In this document: positions 10,400-51,544 of the stretch, piece by piece
Numbering within the stretch: position 1 is the first letter of the stretch
Layout: the number at the start of each line of letters is the position of its first letter
Assembly: GCA_033675265.1 (NCBI GenBank)
Contig: JAUJYZ010000424.1
Location: 224,001 to 288,000, forward strand
Origin: Actinostola sp. cb2023
Lineage: Eukaryota; Cnidaria; Anthozoa; Actiniaria; Actinostolidae
Direction: 5' to 3'
DNA length: 64,000 nt
The notes under the pieces: model-generated
Told to the model about the DNA's origin: nothing
Seen by the model: only the letters and a program-made list of their open reading frames with translations
Database searches by the model: none
Program-made: the position numbers and the translations under genes

Positions 10400-11380
10400 A
10401 TCTCAAAGCAAACCTTAGTGCCAGGCACATCAAGAAAAATGTCTTTCACTTCATATACAACATGACGACTGGCCAAGTCTCTAAACATAAACACGTAATT
10501 TGTAGAATATTACTACTATATATCATTATCATTCAAAGAGTAGTTCCTATCACTGGCCTATACTGTGAAATTTCCCTGCATATATGTCCTTGAAGCTTCG
10601 TACTGATAATAATTATAATAACAATAATAAATAAAACTTTTCTCGGCCAAATATTCACTCAGCTCAGTTCTCATGCAAACAGCATTTAGGCCACAACTGA
10701 ATTACTCGATTAATTACAAGAATGCTTAGACCGAAATCCAACGAGCATTCTTGGAGTGTTCCGTGCCACTCGGCTTAGTTAACTCTTTGAAATACTCTTT
10801 ATTCACGATTTTGTGTATACAACATTGACAGTGTGCCCCATTTTAAAACAAACAAAAGTGCCAGGCACGTTTGAAGGACAAAATGCCCTTCACTTCATAT
10901 ACAACATGACGACTACTTTTCTCTAAACATAAACACGTATATTTGTAAAATATTACTTTGGATATCGATCTTTACGAAGTCAAAGAGTAGTTGGTATCAC
11001 TAGCCTATACTGTGAAATTTCCCGCATGTATGAGTTATTGAAGTTTCGTTGATAATAATGCTAATTTCGTGACGTCAATTCGGGAATCTTCTCGGCCAAT
11101 TATTCAAGTAGTGCTCATTTTTCTCAATAGCAAAAAAGCATTTGTAAAGGCTATTGATGGAATTACTCGATGGAATTATTATGCAAGTTTAGAAACCAAC
11201 GAGCATTCACAAATGTTCCGTATAATAACTCACTGACTTAATTATCTCTCTCTGATTTGCTCTGAAAATTCATGGCATTGTAACTCACAACATTGCAGTG
11301 CCCAGATTTTAAAACATCCAAAACCATGGGAAGTTTGAAGGACAGAGAATGAGCTTTAGACACCAGTCACGATGACTTTT
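10400..11380. repeat. Diverged direct tandem repeat, unit about 445 bp
   Basis: TGCCAGGCAC near 10421 and 10860, CACTTCATATACAACATGAC at 10447 and 10894, CTCTAAACATAAACACGTA at 10479 and 10922, and CCTATACTGTGAAATTTCCC at 10556 and 11003 recur in the same order. A third partial unit starts near 11300 (CAGTGCCCAGATTTTAAAAC). Copies are diverged. The block lies between the two foldback B copies. Confidence 0.8.
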
Positions 11381-11394
11381 GGGCCACACTTACA

Positions 11395-11710
11395 CTTTAA
11401 CAAAAATATCATAACTTGAAAGGACAGAGTGAAAATGTGGAAAGTTTGAAACAAATGCCACAGGCTTCCAAAGTTTGTTTTCTCTATAAGGATTTGTATG
11501 GGTTTTTGGCTTGAAGGACAAGCCGTTGCCCTCCAACATGCAAATACTCACAAAAAGAGCAAAGTTTAGCTCCCTGCAACTTTCGTCAAATCTACAAAAT
11601 CCGTTTCAAACTTCCCATATTCCTTATCTTCAGCATGCTCTTTTTAGTTATGATAGCTTTGTTTGCCTTGAGAGAAAAGGTAAAATGTCATGTGGCAGGT
11701 CACACAAGCT
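11395..11710. repeat. Foldback element B, copy 2
   Basis: Contains CTCTATAAGGATTTGTATG and the loop GGACAAGCCGTTGCCCTCCA in reverse orientation to copy 1, with outer AAAATATCATAACTT and GTCATGTGGCAGGTCACAC. Confidence 0.6.
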
Positions 11711-12070
11711 CAATGCGAGGATCAAAATAGTTCGTTTTTCTTCCAATAAATAATAACGATTATTGCACTTCTGATTTTGCCACTTCAATCATGCTTACGA
11801 TTCCACTAGTCTATTCTTGTTAAGACTACACCATATTGCTTCACATAAGACTGAATGATCAGTTGGTTCCTACTGATATATTTATTATACTTTTGGCTCA
11901 GTTTCTATGGTGGATATTTGGTTGATAAGTAGATTACACTAACGACTTGTGATAATGACTAAGTTTTTTACAGTCAATTCTAATTGCTGGACCACTTTCT
12001 CAGTCAAAGAACAATAACCTATAACCATGGCAACAGACTCTCTGACAAACTTCCAATTCAATGAATAAAG

Positions 12071-12366
12071 TGAGCTGCAAAGCGGTCAGCGAGCTGTGAA
12101 GCAGTGAGGAAATAACAGAGACTTTGGCCACAGATACTACGAATCTCACTTCCATGCAGTCATCCACCAATGACAGCTGTCAAACTTGTCAAATACATTT
12201 GACCAATCAGCAAGGTTTGTAAAACTATCCTGCTTCACTGATTGGTCAATTGAGTATTTGACATGTTTGACAGCTGTCATTGGTGGATGTCTGCATGGAA
12301 GTGAGGTTCATAGTGTCTATGGCCCTATCTCTGTCATTTCTTCACCGATTTGTAGCTCGCTCACTG
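12071..12366. mobile_element. Foldback MITE around CCAATGACAGCTGTCA
   Basis: A 300-bp near-palindrome. CATCCACCAATGACAGCTGT, CAAACTTGTCAAATAC and TTGACCAATCAG are mirrored by CTGATTGGTCAATTGAGTAT and GACAGCTGTCATTGGTGGAT. Outer parts pair GAAATAACAGAGA with TCTCTGTCATTTC. No coding. Confidence 0.8.
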
Positions 12367-12538
12367 CTTCCCGCCCAATATTATTATCTGCTGTAGGGAG
12401 TTTGAGAGATGCTGGGACCAGGGTACAATAACATACACCTTGCAATATATATATGTAAATAAATCACAATTACAATGAATCATTCTGGTAATTTACAAAA
12501 TACTCTATCGACTATTGGTAAGGTGGGGTCATTTCTAT

Positions 12539-12624
12539 GCAAGAACAGTGTGATCAGAATCCAAATTCTCCTTTGGAATTGCAAGAAACAAAAGGAGAAC
12601 TGAGATTTTGATCAGTGGTCACTG
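12539..12624. mobile_element. Foldback MITE family C, solo copy
   Basis: ATCAGAATCCAAATTCTCC pairs with GGAGAACTGAGATTTTGAT. Same family as copies at 27.9, 30.1-30.8 and 37.3 kb. Confidence 0.75.
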
Positions 12625-12728
12625 GGGTAAAAGTACTCTCGTTCCGATGGGGTCAATTGGATGTGATATCACAAATTCAAGAATCCTTTCCAAGTAGCCT
12701 CATCGCCAGAGATGGGGCTCAATATACC

Positions 12729-12891
12729 CAGTGGCGTAGGCAGGGGGAGGTCACAGGGTGCCTGTGACCCCCCTTCCTCTGGGTCTACTCTTTAAATTTA
12801 TATGTTTGAGGAGGGGAGGGGGGAGGGATTTGGTGGTGAACTATATGGTGTGACCCCCCCACCCCAATGGAAAATCCTGGCTACGCCCTTG
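12729..12891. mobile_element. hAT-like MITE
   Basis: Ends CAGTGGCGTAGGCAG and CTGGCTACGCCCTTG are classic hAT-type termini. TATACC flanks both sides (12723-12728 and 12892-12897), part of a probable 8-bp duplication. Confidence 0.8.
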
Positions 12892-13283
12892 TATACCTCT
12901 GCACCCCAGCGTAGATAAATGGACATGCATATTGTAATAAATCTCACAAGCTTTTCGATATTTGATATTTTTAAAGTTACTTATTATATTGTGAACTTTT
13001 CTATATTAGCAAATTATTTTTGTTGGATTTCTTGGATTTCTTTGAAAACTGTTGCAATGTACAGATGATACATACAGGTTTTGTAAAAATGCATTCGAAA
13101 TTTCAAAATTTTAGAAGTTCTGTGTTTTTGTACAATGATTATGAGAATGGTGTAGTTGTAGACGCTTGCTCTAGCCTACGACACAGGCACTCCTATGCTA
13201 GTGGGGTTCCTGTCACATGATATGACCAGGAGAGACTGGGAGCTTGAGCTTGGCCTCAAAAGGACAATAATAATAATAAAACA

Positions 13284-13692
13284 AGGGATAGACCTATATC
13301 ACTCTGGCATGACATTATTAAATATTTGATTTATCGGATAAAGGAGTTTACTATCAAATTTGTCACATTGATAATACCGGTAGTAAAATTGCAAAGTTTC
13401 CTAAAGATTGCCCTAAAACTGACGAAGTTAACTAAATATTTTTGTGGATTTTTGGCAAAGAAATGTATGTGTCTAGCACGATAACGAGGCATGGCGGGCA
13501 TGAGATGCCCGATCACATATATCTCTTTGCGAAAATGCTCAGCTTCAAAAATTCATATCTTCGTTAGTTTAAGGGCAATCTTTACGAAACTTGGCAATTT
13601 TACTATTAACGATGTGACAAATTTGAGTGTGAACTTCTTTTTCCGAAAAAATCAAATATTTCATAATGTCACGCTAGGTGTATGGGATTCCA
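13284..13692. mobile_element. Foldback element D
   Basis: About 410 bp. GCATGACATTATTAAATATT and ACAAATTTGTCACAT-type blocks are mirrored by ATGTGACAAATTTGAGTGTG and CAAATATTTCATAATGTCAC. Around the centre lies TTCAAAAATTCATATCTTCG, also seen in elements A and E. Confidence 0.75.
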
Positions 13693-13898
13693 TATTAAGG
13701 AAAAGATAACCATTCTATGTTCTATTATATATTTAGTTATATTACAAGTTCCTTACGTTGTGTAATAAGTTGTAGAGTTGAAATCAATTGAAACAGTTTG
13801 TATCATTTTCAGTATAATTTTGTCTCCAAGTTATTGCTAAGATGGATGTGTTTTCTAACTGTACGAGTATTTAATACTCATACTATAGCATCGTTTTC

Positions 13899-14263
13899 AT
13901 ATGAGTGGGAAACCTACGGCATGGGTTATGGTCAATGACATCTATTCAACCAATCACAGCCGTCAAAACCATTGCTCAACCAATCAGAATGCTTGGATTC
14001 AACCAATCACAGCCGTCAAAACCATTGCTCAACCAATCAGAATGCTTGGATTCAACCAATCACAGCCGTCAAAACCATTGCTCAACCAATCAGAATGCTT
14101 GGATTCAACCAATCACAGCCGTCAAAACCATTGCTCAACCAATCAGAATGCTTGGATTCAACCAATCACAGCCGTCAAAACCATTGCTCAACCAATCAGA
14201 ATGCTTGGACACGGCACTGTCACCACATGCCACAAACCGTACCATAACTACTTCCCACTCATA
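13899..14263. mobile_element. CCAAT-rich MITE family F, copy 1, with internal 53-bp tandem array
   Basis: Ends ATGAGTGGGAAACCTACGG and ACTACTTCCCACTCAT are inverted. The interior is five near-identical 53-bp units starting at 13944, 13997, 14050, 14103 and 14156. Each holds CAACCAATCACAGCCGTC and CTCAACCAATCAGAATGC, so ten CCAAT boxes in 265 bp. Because 53 is not a multiple of three, open frames cross it in all phases; they are artefacts. Confidence 0.85.
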
Positions 14264-14367
14264 CGAATCTCTCTTGCTCCCAGCAAAATACCCCCAAAAA
14301 CAAAAATTGCTGTTTCTTTGTGTAAGAGAATTGTCTTCTGATTGGTTGATCTACAAGCAAGAATTGT

Positions 14368-14373
14368 TTTATT
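14368..14373 (-). terminator. Candidate EYA poly(A) signal AATAAA
   Basis: A canonical AATAAA on the minus strand about 170 bases after the EYA stop codon. It lies between the stop and the CCAAT-rich element at 13.9-14.26 kb. It is the nearest canonical signal I noticed; no transcript data support it. Confidence 0.45.
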
Positions 14374-14539
14374 TACTTCACAAACAATGTTCACAAAGTA
14401 ACTATAATTCCTTGGGTCCAGTTTCACTGAGAGCAAGAGAGGAGCAATGAGTACATACCCCCAGAGTCTGATATGACCTGCTTTAATAGACATTATGAGA
14501 ATGGTAGAAATACTAGCTGCTACCGTGAATGATGTGTTA

Positions 14540-43174
<28,635 letters not shown>

Positions 43175-43600
43175 ATTCTACAAGAAGATACCAGGAAAAA
43201 TACTTTAAAACTACATTTGTTTTTCTCAAATAAAGTAGATATTGCTTCTAGAAAAATATCATTTCAAAAAAGGGTGGATTTTGAAAAAAAAAAATTGTGG
43301 AAAAAAGGGATTTTATTGAAAAACTCTCACCATTTTATTGTGAAAATATGGCAGATTGTTATGCAATTATTGTTCTAAATTACATTTTGAAATAATGATT
43401 CTTTTGAATTTTTGGGCAAAATTCACTAAATTATTCTTGGGAGGAACATTTGGTCGATTTTCAAAGATGGTATATTTGTGTTTTTTTTTTACTTTGCAAC
43501 AATATCCGGACACTTGCAAACCAACATGTTCCTTAAACTGTGGTGAGAAGCAGTGGAGCCATTGAACAAAGCCAACCCTTGAATACATCTACGATACTAA

Positions 43601-43740
43601 GCCTCTGTGGCTATCTTGGTTGGAAGAAAAAAGATGTTGAACAAAAACGGATACAAAAAAACCAAGATAGCCTCTGTGGCTATCTTGGTTGGAAGAAAAA
43701 AGATGTTGAACAAAAACGGGAACAAAAACGGATACAAAAA
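43601..43740. repeat. 69-bp tandem duplication upstream of EYA coding exon 1
   Basis: GCCTCTGTGGCTATCTTGGT, TGGAAGAAAAAAGATGTTGA and ACAAAAACGG occur at 43601 and again at 43670. The open frame across it gives a repeated SLCGYLGWKKKDVEQK peptide with no recognised similarity. Confidence 0.75.
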
Positions 43741-46700
43741 AATAACAGCTTTCCATTCGAAAATACACTAAATTGTGAAAAATATACACTTCAAGACCCC
43801 ACGAGCTATAACCTTCAATATTATCTATCTATCTTTGTTAAATTGTTTCTTCATTTACACAAAAGAGTTTCCTTTGAATCGTGTATTTAGGGAAGTGAAG
43901 ATTGTTTGAAATGTCAGATCCTTTTTAAGTTAATCCACGTCCATATTGTAGATAGGGTGGGAAACAAAGGAAATGTCATTTATTAAACTGCTCTTTCCTA
44001 AGACATCTCTAAATGGCAAAGTATCAAAATAGCAAGGTCAATGAAAATCCTGTTTAAATTAATTAAATAGGAAAGTGTGTTGCACAGTTTTTGTTTTATA
44101 AGAATATGAATGTAACTGCTCGAAACTACATGCTGTCCAAAATATACATCCCTTTGGAGACCTTCTTGTTCAAATCACTACTAATCAGCCATCTTTCTTT
44201 TAAATCTCTACCTATAATTCCCAAAAATATCTTTGAAAAGATGCTTCATTATAATCAGCTTACAGATTATAGTCAATCACACTTTCAGAACTATAAATAA
44301 CTATAAACCTTTTTGATTCTAATTTCCCAGCTTGGAGGCAAAAAGTTAAAGTCTACTGTAGCTCTCCAGGTTGTGAAAGGAGTCTTTTATTTTGTGATAA
44401 AACCTTTAGATTGAAGTTGTGGTTGAAGTGTTGGTCATCATACCTGACAGGAACGGTGATGATTGCTCACAATGAACATCAAAACTCTAGCTGAAGCTTT
44501 TGTGTTTTGAACATGACAGTTATCAAGCTTTCACTCTAACACAGTTACAAGAATTCTCAAAGTTAAAGATGACAATATCCGTGTACAGTACCGACGAAAA
44601 TACAAAAAGTTTTTCAAAAAATAGCTAGGTTTTCAGTCAAACAAAAAACAGAAGAAACTGACTCTTCACTTGTTTTGCGAATACAATAATGAAAATAGCC
44701 AAAGGCCAAAGAGAGAAAAATTAAAATGCTTAATATTGTTGTCAGTTCTTGTTTTGTTTTAATCGTGGCATTGGTTTCCCTGGTATTGGACCTGTTATTT
44801 AGATGAAGCTTAGAGCTTGAAGACCTGATATGTGTAGCTGATATTTGATATATGGTAAAAAACCTTCACAAAACCTATATAAGTTTTCACACAATCCTTT
44901 CTTGGTCGTATAGATAACAGACACACAAAATCAGAGCAGTGGCTTAATTTGAGGTGAGGACGAGAGATAGAAGGACTTGTATCAAAGACACTGATGTTAT
45001 CAGAGAGAACTCTTCTTCCATGATACGTACAAGCACAAAGATGACGCAGGTGGATGGAGCAGGAGTTACAGTTCGTCTTGCTGTTATTTGTTCGTTTTAC
45101 TTAAACTCTCCTTTGCCAGGCAAGTACATTTGCTGTTTTATTGGTATGTTTAACTCACGGGTGTGCGAAAGAAAGTGAAAAACTTTCGAATCGATCGGCA
45201 TCGCTCTCATAATCACCACAACTCTTGATAGATTGTTGGTACATTGTGTATGACACGAAACCTTGCATGCAGTGCTTAAGTCAACCTCTTTTGTGCACCA
45301 CAATTAAGGATGTTGTTTAAATTCACTTTGTAAATTGAAAAGCTAAAAGTCAATCATGAAGCTTTGGTTTGAAAAAATTGAAATTGTGAAAAGGGTCTTG
45401 AAATTTTCAAAAATCTCACAGAAGTGGCATTTATTGAAGACTTCACTTTGTGACCTACCTACATTAGACAAAGAACTGTGAAAGGACTACCGCTGAATTT
45501 TAATAGGAATTTGTATCCTCTTTCTATAGCAGCCGGCAGCTTCACTGCAAGAAGAATTCAGCCTTGGGCAAAGAAATTTTCTCAAATGACAAACTGCAAT
45601 ATCCTGTCTTTCAATTTTTTGGGATGTAAGTTTTATTAATATGTTCACAGTGAGTGAAGCCATTTTGGTAAAGACTGTTAGCATTTCTTTGAACTATTCA
45701 AGTCAATATCTCTGAAGTCAAACTCAAACTCTTACTGTTATCACAGTTAAACAAGTCTGAAGGCTTTCAGATTTAAACCGTGGAATAAGTACACTTGACA
45801 GAAGCGAAACTTGTTTAGTTTATCTATGGCATACAAAAGCATTAATTCAATCTTTCTTATTAAGAAATCTCTGACACAAAAGCAATTGCTATAATTATAC
45901 ATTTGAACCTCACCATTCGAAAGATGTAGGCCTGCCAGGCACAACTTGGCCTGAAAAACTGCTTCCTCGTCATAGTTGGCTGTGGTATCATCCACCAGAA
46001 GTGGGAACAGTAATGTTTTCCACAGACCCTACCAGCTTAAAAGTTTGCTCTGCATAAATTACCAACCAGAGCAGCTGATTATGACTGTGATGAAGTGACT
46101 TACTTAGCTTTTTCTCAAACCCAAAATCAATAATTACAGAGCATCTTTTGGACTTGTTAGTACTTTCGAGGATTGAGATGTTCTATGGACTAATGAATGG
46201 TCAAAAAAACAACTTTTACTCGGAACTCTGAACAACTCCTGGCATAATGGGAGACGGAGACTACACTTCTTGAAGATAAAAGAAGACAAAGAGGTCTGTT
46301 CAGGTGTCTTGACTGAATAAACTCTCAACGGTCCAAACTATTGAAAAAGAATCATTTGACTTGTCATAATAAGCCGTAGATACAACATATTTGCATTTGC
46401 GAATCTTAAGTATTCGAAGCAATTCATTTTATTCCCATAATTAGGTTCAATCTCTTTTAATACAACTCCTTTCAAACAATAATCATTACCAACAAAAGAA
46501 AAACAAAGTCATTTACGATTTCCAAAGACTTCGCCAGGAGGCAAATACAACACAATCGGATCTATTTGGACTATTGTCAGTAGGAGTAAAAAGTTTTTGC
46601 TATCAATAATTTTGCAACCGGAAGGTCATTTGTGTGCCGATTACGCTGTGAATTGGTCTGTCAAAGTTTTGTCCCAAATTCATCCTTATCTTACACACAA

Positions 46701-49700
46701 CAACACGGGTCCAAAAACATTACACTTCGCAAAAAAAGCAAAACAGCAAAATATTGGATATTTCTCTGGGACTCGATCTCGAAAAGAAAGGTTTTTATTT
46801 TATTTTGTCGATTTCGTGCGATGTTGCAATTTTTTTGTGTAAGTTTCTTTTCTTTTCCTTCGATCGAATTCTCGAGTTCGAAAGCGACGGTTAAAAGGTT
46901 TGCGGGATTAGATGCGAGTCGAGGATTACAGCTTTGTGTCCGACTTAGGAAGCACAGCGAGGATCAACAAAGCCATAGAGTATAACAACCGTCGCTTGCA
47001 CTTACTCAAAAACAAACAACAGAGACAAATATTGAGAAAGCCTTACGTCGAAAACAAAAAGGTTCTTAACCAATATGCGACACGAATAACAAATCAATAC
47101 TTAGCAGTCAAATACAAATAAAACTACGAAAAGATAGTCCTCTTGTTTGTGGAAGTGGGTTCTTATGAACTTTATAAAATCGCCAAAGTTTGTCAGACTC
47201 ATTAGAGCAATTAAAAAACACGATTTGTGCTCGTCAAAGAGAACTGCTTCGCCGATCTAAATCTGCCTGATTTCCGGTAAGAAGCGTAGCTGTCCGCTTT
47301 GGAGAAAAAGCGCTTAGAAATCTTCCGTACTTCGCAACATCCGGAGATAAAGATTGCTAAAAATAAGTAGGGAGAAAGGACAATATTTGAATTAGCTGGC
47401 CGTAAAACAACAATGCCGGATTCAATGAAGAAAAACAAAGGGCACCGTAGTAATCACACAGCGTAAAGAACCCCACAAGACAAAAGAGAAGTTGGGAATT
47501 TTTTAAAGACGAAAGGAAACTTCCACGGCGGAAACAACAAAGCCATGCGGACACGAAGGAAGGTAGCTTCAGGACGATAGAAAGTTGAGTTTATAATCTC
47601 AGTGGTACTCTTTCGGCTTTGACGATCACGGTTAATTTATAAAATGCAAGGCCACAGTCTAAATGCATAGGAAATAGAGCGTTGTTGCGCGCCGAATATG
47701 GTTTTATTTGAATGAATGACGGCATGCAGCCATCGTTATGAAGTATACACAAGCGAAAAATCTACAAGCCGTCAAAACCTAGCGACAAAAATAGTCCAAG
47801 AAGCGCCGTAATTACAACCACACACCACAACGAACGACAAGCAACGAGGGCTAACTAACATCAAGCCGTCAAAATGATGCTCATCGCAGTTTGTGCTCGT
47901 CAAACTCGGGCCGAAAGTAGAACAAACTGTCGAGACGGTCCAACGGGTGGTTCAACTCTTCAACTTCTATTAAGCGCTGTCAAAGTGAATGGCGAGCGAT
48001 CTCTGCGATTATCATTACATAATAGCGCAGCACAGCTGAACAAAACAGCCCCAAAGGACTCCGTCCAAGTGCTGCATCGGAATAAATGGTAAAAGACGGT
48101 TAGTTGTTGTGCATCGTCCTGCGAGTGGGGAGGTGTGCGACTACGACGGCCATCACACGTGCTTGGCCAGTCACGAACGCCAGCACTCTACACTAGAGTA
48201 AATATCGATGACGATCCTTTATACAGTAACGATGTGAACAAAGTGCTCAACTTACGCTAATTCACCATTCACCGCTTGCAATCAAAACTCGCGCTCCAAG
48301 GTGACTCGTCTTACATCGCTCCTCCAGCTCAGGTTTTGCCTGCAAAAAAATCCACCATCCAAACGTGTCACAACCGACCGACTGGCAAAACACGAGCACT
48401 GAAATTGACATAGTCCACTGTGCGACCTTCATTTCTGTACCTGAATGTGTAAACACTGCCCCTCGGGATTGATTTTGAAAGGAAGAAAATGCTAAGTTGT
48501 AATCGGAGAACACCAAACGGACGCAACCAGATCGAAACAGCCTCCTCACCTTTCACGAAGGAAGAAAACCTCGCACCGCGCAATGCCCCATGGGTACCGT
48601 GGCGGCAACCGCGCTTTGATCTCCGCTGAGACAATTACTAGGTCACATTGGATCCATTCTTGGCACTGTGATAAGAACATCAAGATAATTAGTTTAATTG
48701 CGTTGAATTGCTGACACTCGGACACATTTGAAAGACTCAAACACTGCAAATTGCGAAGCGTTGATGTATGTCTCCCTCGGGGTCGACAAAACTCGCATCT
48801 TGTGTTATCTTTGCCAAAACTGGTGCGCGCTTTACGACGGCGCGGCCCGAACGTTTTCTCGACGACCAGAACAAATCTCTCACATCTATAAATACACCTA
48901 GGATGTGGCTACTGGTTGGACTCATCCGGTAGTGGCAATCTGAAGAACTCGAGGTGATTGGTGGGGGAAAATAGTCCAGCTTTTGCAGCGCGCTCAGTCG
49001 GCAGTGATGCCAATGCCACCTATGCGCTTTTTTAGCATGCGGTCGTGCGGAATCAGCCATGGGCGTAGGACCAGACTATTCTGAAAGTTTTGCCAGCAAC
49101 CGTTCTTTAACGGTCCAAAAAGACTCATTTTGTAGTTAGGGCAGTCCAAGGGCTGTATTTTGACAGTGTGACGAATTGCATCTGTTCGCCTACTTATCGC
49201 GACTTGAAGAGGTTAGAAGCGGCAAGGACACAAAAAAAGCTTTCAAGATCGAGTTCAAAAGGTCGATTCTATCACAGTTCCCCTGCGGAATTTATCACAA
49301 CCGGCCGAGTCAATATTTAGGTTCGCATCTAGGCAAGAAATATTAAGGCCTGGAAATCACTAAAAAGCTACCTTCACCGGCCAAAAAATCGGCGGTTAAA
49401 ATTTTTTCGTTTTCCTGAAACGAACCGTCTGGGCTACCGGCACGGCATCTGACTCTTTTTTTTTTAATGTTTTTTTCCCCGGTGAATTCATGTTTATAAT
49501 TTTTTCATCTATGATGTATCGAAAGTGCTTGAAAATAAAAGCGGCTTCTTAGCCCTCTGACGTGAAACCTCCCCGAAATCAAAAAAGCTGCAAGATTTAA
49601 GGAAAATCTGATCGAAATAGCGCTCTCCTCTTGGAAGTTATAAGTCGCCATGAGGGACTCACCTAAGTGCTTTCGGGAGTATTGCCAACTTCAGCGCTGC

Positions 49701-50817
49701 ATGACCACCGCCACACGCCATTACTGCAGCGTGATTGGCCAGTGAATCTGTACGATGACAAAAATTTGGCTGAAAGACATATGAGGTCGCATACGCAGGG
49801 GCTTATTGCCCCTTGTGTCTCTCATCAACTCAATCCACTTCACCAGTAAATCACTTCAGCAAGCGCGCGAAAGCAGCTGAAATGGCGTGTCATCGTTGTG
49901 CAAGAGTGCACTTTAAGTGGTGTGGAAGCATATCTGTATAAAGCAGCAATATTTAAAAATGTTTAAAAATTAAAAATTAAAAATTAAAAAACGTTTTTAT
50001 TGTACGCTTTTATTGTCAAACTATTTCCCCCCGGGTTCTAGCCTTCCGTCGGCAACCCGTACAAAACGATTCAATTCGAAAGCGCGCTTTCCAAAATGGA
50101 CGCGTATAAACGATTCGAAAACGGGAAAATTCGTTTGGCAACCTGTGTTTTCAAACCGGAGTAGACAGTGACGTGTGAACGGAGCCAAAGTCTAACTAAG
50201 ACTATGCATGAATGAATCAAAGGCTGGAGGAGAAGCGCCGAAGGCGATGTTGTGAGTCCCACGCGACATTACTGTGCATGCACAACGACTATCGCCATCT
50301 ACTGAAGACAAGAGAGATTAAAACTGAGTTTGATAGTTTGATAGTACGTCACATGTTTTCAGTTGAAAGGAAAAATATCATCATCATCATCATCACATTG
50401 TCATCGCATCGGCTCACTGAAGAATGAAGAAAATAAATTAAAACGCCATAAAATACAGCTTTACATCTAATGACAAAATGGAGTAAATCGTCCAATTTGC
50501 TTCGCTCTCTCGAATAGAGAGGAGGAGCTGACTAAGGCTCCAGGCGCCGATTCCTGAGATTCCGGTGAGCACAGTGTTGGCGATGGTGGAGCTCTCAGAG
50601 ACGCAACTTATACTGAATACTGCCCTGTATCATTTATAAAAGCCGGGTTTTAACTAGCGCTGCAAGCATAAACGAATAAAAGACTGCCTGCAATTGAGAA
50701 CATGGCTCAGTGAAACTAGTTGAATGGGCCCCCTTAAGTTGTATGTCATATAGTATCCGTATATAGCGGACCAGAAAGACCCAATGTATACTCCACAAAT
50801 GAAACGAAGTCGAGCCC
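43741..50817. other. EYA 5' flank, no coding sequence supported
   Basis: AT-rich to about 47.6 kb, then richer in CG dinucleotides (47.6-48.9 kb), which would fit a promoter or first exon. A good minus-strand donor, GTGAAAG followed by GTGAGG (exon edge at 48550), is one candidate for the end of the noncoding EYA exon 1; nothing proves it. All open frames here are short and overlap on both strands. The stretch 50040-50180 looks like a decayed repeat. Confidence 0.35.
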
Positions 50818-50826
50818 GGCTCCCAA

Positions 50827-50892
50827 TAGTCTCCCTCGCAGCCGTTTTTAGTCTCGCTTTTCACAGACTAAAAACGGCTGCGAGGGAGACTA
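50827..50892. mobile_element. 66-bp perfect hairpin element with 9-bp target duplication
   Basis: Two perfect 27-bp arms (TAGTCTCCCTCGCAGCCG then TTTTTAGTC, and the reverse complement) surround a 12-base loop TCGCTTTTCACA. GGCTCCCAA stands directly on both sides (50818-50826, 50893-50901). A 9-bp duplication points to Mutator-type (MULE) transposition. A half-copy lies near 5431. Confidence 0.88.
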
Positions 50893-50901
50893 GGCTCCCA
50901 A

Positions 50902-51544
50902 GGACCAGGGGACCCAACACATTTTGAGCCCAAGGCGAAGGGACTACTCCCATATATGGACTGGTGGACTGATATGGTTTTGAGGGCAGCCAAAAATAGA
51001 TGACCAGATCCACCCCATACTCGCCGCAGTGTGGCGGGGCTGTTTGACTGATTACGGCTGCGATTATTGCATGATGGCGTCATATACTACAAGTACCAGA
51101 ATGCTTTGCCCATTTTCTTTTGTTAGATTAGCACTATTAGCACTCATGAGGGAATCAAATTCGAATAAGAAAGAAAATAACGTCAAATAACGTCATCATG
51201 CAAGTCGCCTATTATTTCCAACTGATATTTTGCCGCTCTATATATTATGGGACGGATAATCTGAGTGACCCCGAACATCCGGGCCCGAACATTACGTCAG
51301 TAGGAGTAAAACAAGAGGCTACGACACAAATTGAGTGATTTAGTTTGTCGCCAAATCACTGCCCTCCAAGATCCTTCAAGCTAGCCGCTGCTAGACTGTG
51401 CAAAGATATGATCAATTTTTGAACTCAGCAATAAAGTGGTTGATCACCCAAGGCCTCTAAAAGGGTCATCGCTCATAATCAAGTGTGCTAAGTCTTAGGA
51501 AAACCCTTAGAGGGCTCGATAAAATCGCGCGGGAAAGAAGACAT
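50902..51544. other. Intergenic stretch, nothing recognised
   Basis: No exon, RNA or clear repeat seen. Confidence 0.4.

Noticed and set aside
13901..14450. Two overlapping 146- and 181-codon frames with repeated peptides
   Set aside because: A stop-free 53-bp tandem repeat stays open in several frames; the peptides are the same unit read in rotating phases.
46912..47121. 69-codon Lys/Arg/Asn-rich plus frame near the EYA upstream region
   Set aside because: Short, AT-rich codons, no similarity seen; more likely chance.
49667..49849. Zinc-finger-like HMRSHTQG peptide
   Set aside because: Only one half of a finger; no cysteine pair at the required spacing.
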